The translations under genes were made by a program, and so were the position numbers. From assembly GCA_934309475.1 (NCBI GenBank), contig CAKRDK010000040.1, forward strand, positions 1-8,253: a stretch of 8,253 nucleotides of DNA. The letters are read 5' to 3'. Positions 6,118 through 8,253 of this stretch are shown here, in pieces. The notes under the pieces were generated by a model. It was not told the DNA's origin. It saw nothing but the letters and a program-made list of their open reading frames with translations, and ran no database searches. Each line of letters starts with the position of its first letter. Position 1 is the stretch's first letter. This DNA comes from an uncultured Roseburia sp. GTDB taxonomy: Bacteria > Bacillota > Clostridia > Lachnospirales > Lachnospiraceae.

Positions 6118-6966
6118 TTAAATTGCAATCGGAATATTTTTAACCTGTGGACCCGTAACATAATCCTCGATTTTAATATCGTCCGTTGTAAACTGGTAGA
6201 AGTCTTTGATATCCGGATTCAATGAAAATTTCGGAGCCGGGTGCTGTTCCCTCGTAATCAGTTCTTTTACAAGTGGAATATGTCTGTCATAAATATGGGC
6301 ATCCGCAATCACATGCACAAGTTCGCCCACTTTCATGTCGCAAACCTGCGCTAACATATGCATCAGCACAGCATACTGGCAGACATTCCAGTTATTTGCT
6401 GCAAGGACATCCTGGGAACGCTGGTTCAAAATCGCATTCAACGTCAACTTGTCCTCTCCTTTTTTCTGTGTCACATTAAATGTCATGCTGTAGGCACATG
6501 GATACAAATTCATCTCATGCAAATCCTGATGTACATAAATATTTGTCATAATACGTCTGCTAAACGGATTATTTTTCAAATCATAAATCACACGGTCAAC
6601 CTGATCCATCATTCCCTCTTTATACTGATGTTTCACACCGAGCTGGTAGCCGTATGCTTTTCCAATCGATCCGTTTTCATCTGCCCACTCATCCCATACG
6701 GTACTTTTTAAATCGTGGATATTGTTCGATTTTCTCTGCCAGATCCAAAGCATCTCCTCTGTGCAGGTCTTGATTGCCGTCTTGCGGAGTGTGATTGCCG
6801 GAAATTCTTTCGACAAATCATAACGATTTACCACACCGAATTTTTTTATCGTATATGCGCTTGTCCCATCCTCCCAGTGTGGGCGGACTTTTTCTCCCTC
6901 CGTGCTGCAGCCATTCTCTATAATGTCATGGCACATGTCTACAAAAATTTTATCTGCTAAACTCAT
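6118..6966 (-). CDS. thyA: Thymidylate synthase (ThyA type)
   Basis: ThyA methylates dUMP to dTMP using methylene-tetrahydrofolate and releases dihydrofolate, the substrate of the adjacent FolA. The 282 residues include R137/R138 (phosphate from the partner subunit), the nucleophile C157 in LYPCAYSM, the dUMP-binding run NQRSQD (181-186), N194, and H224/Y226 in AHIYDRH. It ends NIPIAI, as full-length enzymes do. Segments such as LLWIWQ-like EMLWIWQRKSN, AYGYQLG and NPDIKDFYQFTTDD resemble the B. subtilis/phage phi3T ThyA branch more than E. coli ThyA. That branch assignment rests on memory of those sequences. A weak AGG site precedes the ATG. It is the first gene of the thyA-folA-transporter run and has its own promoter. 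Confidence 0.96.
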   Translation of the reverse strand: MSLADKIFVDMCHDIIENGCSTEGEKVRPHWEDGTSAYTIKKFGVVNRYDLSKEFPAITLRKTAIKTCTEEMLWIWQRKSNNIHDLKSTVWDEWADENGSIGKAYGYQLGVKHQYKEGMMDQVDRVIYDLKNNPFSRRIMTNIYVHQDLHEMNLYPCAYSMTFNVTQKKGEDKLTLNAILNQRSQDVLAANNWNVCQYAVLMHMLAQVCDMKVGELVHVIADAHIYDRHIPLVKELITREQHPAPKFSLNPDIKDFYQFTTDDIKIEDYVTGPQVKNIPIAI

Positions 6967-7007
6967 AACTACCTATGCCTTTCTTTTATTCTTTGCTCTA
7001 ATTGTAT

Positions 7008-7036
7008 ATTGTATCTAATTTTGCCCTGATGTGCAA
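7008..7036 (-). promoter_or_regulatory. thyA operon promoter
   Basis: On the minus strand TTGCAC (7031-7036), a 17-bp spacer and TACAAT (7008-7013, 5 of 6) predict a start near 7001 and a 35-nt leader to thyA. The -35 is imperfect, and a 6-bp inverted repeat overlaps it. Confidence 0.62.
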
Positions 7037-7048
7037 GTGGAGACTTGC
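7033..7048. repeat. Short inverted repeat over the thyA -35
   Basis: GCAAGT (7033-7038) and ACTTGC (7043-7048) form a perfect 6-bp inverted repeat around GGAG. The left arm overlaps the thyA -35 hexamer, a position where a dimeric regulator could act. No known operator is recognised. Confidence 0.4.
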
Positions 7049-7056
7049 TTCTTCCA

Positions 7057-7097
7057 TCCATTGTAAAACCACAATATTTCTTGCATTTTACAGTGGA
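7057..7097. repeat. 12-bp inverted repeat between divergent thyA and small membrane gene
   Basis: TCCATTGTAAAA (7057-7068) is the inverse of TTTTACAGTGGA (7086-7097) at 11 of 12 positions; the single difference would be a G.U pair in RNA. The spacer is 17 bp. The right arm lies within the spacer of the rightward promoter and the left arm lies upstream of the thyA -35. A two-site operator or a transcribed hairpin are both possible; it has no T-run, so it is not a terminator. Confidence 0.55.
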
Positions 7098-7109
7098 ACG
7101 TAGTATATT
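7081..7109 (+). promoter_or_regulatory. Promoter of the small membrane protein gene
   Basis: TTGCAT (7081-7086), a 17-bp spacer and TATATT (7104-7109, 5 of 6) predict a start near 7116 and a leader of about 49 nt. One arm of a 12-bp inverted repeat overlaps the spacer. Confidence 0.58.
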
Positions 7110-7164
7110 AATCTTATATTTTTACAAATATCCGTGAGGTTATTTAAGAGCAAGGAGAATTACT

Positions 7165-7416
7165 ATGAGTCAGGCAAAAGTAGACCGCTACAAGCAGGAA
7201 AAAGTGAATCGTAAGAAAATCATGGCAAAAGAGAAGTTAAAACATAACCTTTCCGTTTTCGTCGGATGTTTGGTTCTCGCTGCCATCGTGGGATGGGCCG
7301 GTTATTCCGCATACAATATTTATGAGAACAACAAACCAACCGTTACCACTTATGCAAATTTAGATTCCATCAACGATTATTTAAACGGTTTAACATCTAC
7401 AGATTCTGCCGAATAA
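7165..7416 (+). CDS. Small single-pass membrane protein of unknown function
   Basis: I do not recognise a named family. The 83-residue protein has a strongly basic N-terminus (1-28, many Lys/Arg), one hydrophobic span at about 30-50 (SVFVGCLVLAAIVGWAGYSAY) with small residues spaced for helix packing, and a polar tail (51-83) rich in Thr, Asn and Asp. The charge pattern predicts the N-terminus inside and the tail outside. No cleavage site or lipobox is visible. It is very likely a real gene: AAGGAG (7152-7157) sits 7 nt before the ATG, a promoter lies upstream and a strong terminator follows. It is transcribed alone, divergent from thyA. A membrane-anchored partner or assembly factor is one possibility, but no function can be assigned. 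Confidence 0.82.
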   Translation: MSQAKVDRYKQEKVNRKKIMAKEKLKHNLSVFVGCLVLAAIVGWAGYSAYNIYENNKPTVTTYANLDSINDYLNGLTSTDSAE

Positions 7417-7433
7417 GAGATGTTTCCGCAACC

Positions 7434-7474
7434 AAAAAGGACTTGCCACGGCAGCTGCCGGACAGGTCCTTTTT
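7434..7474. terminator. Strong rho-independent terminator after the small membrane protein gene
   Basis: AAAAAGGACTTG (7434-7445) pairs with CAGGTCCTTTTT (7463-7474) over 12 bp with one G.U pair. Inside the loop sits a perfect 12-base palindrome, CGGCAGCTGCCG (7449-7460). A-run and T-run at the two ends make it usable in both directions; it can also stop leftward transcripts from the 7547-7990 gene. Confidence 0.9.
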
Positions 7475-7475
7475 C

Positions 7476-7509
7476 TTATGTAATAGGAAATTTCGTTCCT
7501 ATTACATAA
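7476..7509. repeat. Perfect 14-bp hairpin without a T-run
   Basis: The arms 7476-7489 and 7496-7509 (core ATGTAATAGGAA / TTCCTATTACAT) pair perfectly around a 6-nt loop. Neither side has a proper T-run, so it is not a standard terminator. It sits immediately after one terminator and before another hairpin, which suggests a transcript-end stabiliser or a dispersed intergenic palindrome. Confidence 0.7.
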
Positions 7510-7544
7510 AAATGCTTCGCAAGAATCCTGCGAGCAGGCTTCTT
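7507..7544 (-). terminator. Probable terminator of the FMN_bind-like gene
   Basis: On the minus strand, just after the stop at 7547, AAGAA-G-CCTGC (7534-7544) can pair with GCAGG-A-TTCTT (7521-7531). An alternative stem, GCTCGC with GCGAAGC, leads directly to TTTTT (complement of 7508-7512). The two foldings exclude each other. The second is the more terminator-like, though its stem is short and has a bulge. Confidence 0.5.
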
Positions 7545-7546
7545 CT

Positions 7547-7990
7547 TTATTCCATCTCACCGGTTCTCGCTTTCTCTAATGCATCCTCCACAGCATTCAA
7601 CAGAACTGTCGCCGTATACTGATTATCGGACGTATAGGAAAGATTCTCGACAGACTGGCTCTCACAAATCTGTTCGCTGAGACTTTCCATCGTTGTCTCC
7701 ACCAGCGGATACATTGTCGTTATGGTTTCATCTAAATTTAAAAGTGATACCGACTGAATCTCCGACTCATCTACCGTCACCTGCACATCAAAACTCTGTT
7801 CCCCGAACACAATCGAAGACGTATAAACACCAGGTGTATACTGCATGGTTTCCACGGATTCTTTTTTCTCTTTATCCGGCAAAAACATGCAGATTAACAA
7901 AATGATAAGTAAAATTCCAAGACCGGCGAAGATAATTGTATAGATGAGTTCTTTCATATGAAGAACTACAATTTTTGTTTTTGCACTCAA
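7547..7990 (-). CDS. Membrane-anchored FMN_bind-like protein lacking the flavin acceptor threonine
   Basis: The 147-residue protein has one N-terminal span (about 14-37), then a linker and an extracytoplasmic domain (50-142). The domain opens YTPGVYTSSIVFGEQSFDVQ, continues with VTVDESEIQSVSLLN, and closes SDNQYTATVLLNAVEDAL (121-138). That plan matches the FMN_bind domain, whose closing segment normally reads like SGATYTS...NAVEDAL and takes FMN covalently on the Thr of SGAT. Here the four residues are SDNQ, so the acceptor Thr is Gln124 and covalent FMN is not expected. The start is TTG at 7990, supported by GGAGGG (7997-8002) 6 nt upstream; the later ATG at 7957 has no binding site. It may be a non-flavinylated structural or sensory relative. 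The domain call is by pattern only. Confidence 0.7.
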   Translation of the reverse strand: MSAKTKIVVLHMKELIYTIIFAGLGILLIILLICMFLPDKEKKESVETMQYTPGVYTSSIVFGEQSFDVQVTVDESEIQSVSLLNLDETITTMYPLVETTMESLSEQICESQSVENLSYTSDNQYTATVLLNAVEDALEKARTGEME

Positions 7991-7996
7991 GTTCTA

Positions 7997-8002
7997 CCCT
8001 CC
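7997..8002 (-). promoter_or_regulatory. Ribosome binding site supporting a TTG start
   Basis: GGAGGG on the minus strand lies 6 nt before the TTG at 7990. The next in-frame ATG (7957) has only GTAGTTCTTCAT before it, so the TTG is the better start. Confidence 0.7.
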
Positions 8003-8042
8003 CACAACTGATTACTATATTTTATGATAGAAACCTGATATC

Positions 8043-8075
8043 ATGACGATTTTTTTCTTTTTCAAATCGAGTCAT
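8043..8075. repeat. Imperfect inverted repeat upstream of the FMN_bind-like gene
   Basis: ATGACGATTT (8043-8052) pairs with AAATCG-AG-TCAT (8064-8075), ten base pairs interrupted by a 2-nt bulge, with an 11-nt T-rich loop. It lies between the divergent 7547-7990 gene and tRNA-Gly, about 50 bp beyond the TTG start. No T-run follows either side. It could be an operator; I could not place a convincing promoter for the leftward gene. Confidence 0.35.
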
Positions 8076-8118
8076 CTTCTTTGCCCCAAAAATATTTTCA
8101 TTTTTACGAAAAAAATGA

Positions 8119-8147
8119 TTGACAAATTCATCTCACTATAGTAATAT
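8119..8147 (+). promoter_or_regulatory. tRNA-Gly promoter
   Basis: A perfect TTGACA (8119-8124), a 17-bp spacer and TAATAT (8142-8147) lie upstream of the tRNA, preceded by A/T-rich sequence (8086-8118) that could act as an UP element. Start is predicted near 8154, inside the inverted repeat TGTGTC-T-GACACA (8154-8166), leaving a leader of about 27 nt. Confidence 0.78.
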
Positions 8148-8180
8148 ATCAAATGTGTCTGACACAAGTCAGTAACATAT

Positions 8181-8253
8181 GCGCGAGTGGCTCAGTTGGT
8201 GGAGCACGACCTTGCCAAGGTCGGGGCCGCGGGTTCGAGTCCCGTCTCGCGCT
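8181..8253 (+). tRNA. tRNA-Gly (anticodon GCC)
   Basis: A full cloverleaf folds. The acceptor arm 8181-8187/8246-8252 (GCGCGAG/CTCGCGC) is perfect. The D stem is 8190-8193/8202-8205, the anticodon stem CGACC/GGTCG (8207-8211/8219-8223) has anticodon GCC at 8214-8216, and the T stem 8229-8233/8241-8245 has one G.U pair and loop TTCGAGT. The discriminator base is T8253, as in bacterial glycine tRNAs. The window ends exactly there, so whether CCA is encoded cannot be seen. It reads GGC and GGT codons. More RNA genes may follow beyond the edge. Confidence 0.97.

Noticed and set aside
1..8253. CRISPR array, insertion sequence, prophage genes or a defence system
   Set aside because: No regularly spaced repeats, transposase, integrase, phage proteins or known defence domains are present; the gene content is core metabolism.

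Overview
The window looks like a chromosomal segment of a low-to-mid GC Firmicute. I infer the class Clostridia and probably the family Lachnospiraceae, from protein style (an IlvB with a cysteine-rich insertion, a DHFR with the LLVSIPAD active-site loop, a B. subtilis-like ThyA), AAGGAG-type ribosome binding sites and sigma-A promoters. I do not name a genus. There is no sign of a phage, transposon, CRISPR array or defence island. Nearly everything is core metabolism, and the interesting points are in regulation and in variant active sites.

Layout. Positions 1-230 hold two tandem, near-consensus promoters on the minus strand, with A-tracts upstream of each. They fire out of the left edge, most likely into an rRNA operon. 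ilvE (362-1423, minus) follows, with its own consensus promoter and two adjoining CodY-like boxes over the start site. A small flavin-reductase-family gene (1719-2228, plus) converges on ilvN, and a perfect 11-bp bidirectional terminator separates them. From 6966 down to 2312 the minus strand carries a tight run: thyA, folA, an AEC-family transporter, ilvB, ilvN. On the other side of thyA a divergent intergenic region with two inverted repeats drives a small single-pass membrane protein gene (7165-7416, plus). It ends in a strong hairpin terminator, followed by further hairpins. A minus-strand gene (7547-7990, TTG start) encodes a membrane-anchored protein resembling the FMN_bind domain but lacking the flavin-acceptor threonine. 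At the right edge a consensus promoter drives a tRNA-Gly(GCC) (8181-8253, plus).

How the genes work together. IlvB and IlvN form acetolactate synthase, which starts valine, leucine and isoleucine synthesis. IlvE is the last step of the same pathway. ThyA makes dTMP and dihydrofolate, which FolA reduces back to tetrahydrofolate. The AEC transporter starts 1 nt after folA stops and is probably translationally coupled to it; its substrate is unknown. Stable-RNA promoters point outward at both ends of the window.

I did not find a clearly new multi-gene system. The best leads are a natural Trp-to-Met change plus a four-cysteine insertion in IlvB, the FMN_bind-like protein with a lost acceptor site, the CodY boxes at ilvE, and the palindrome cluster at 7434-7546.
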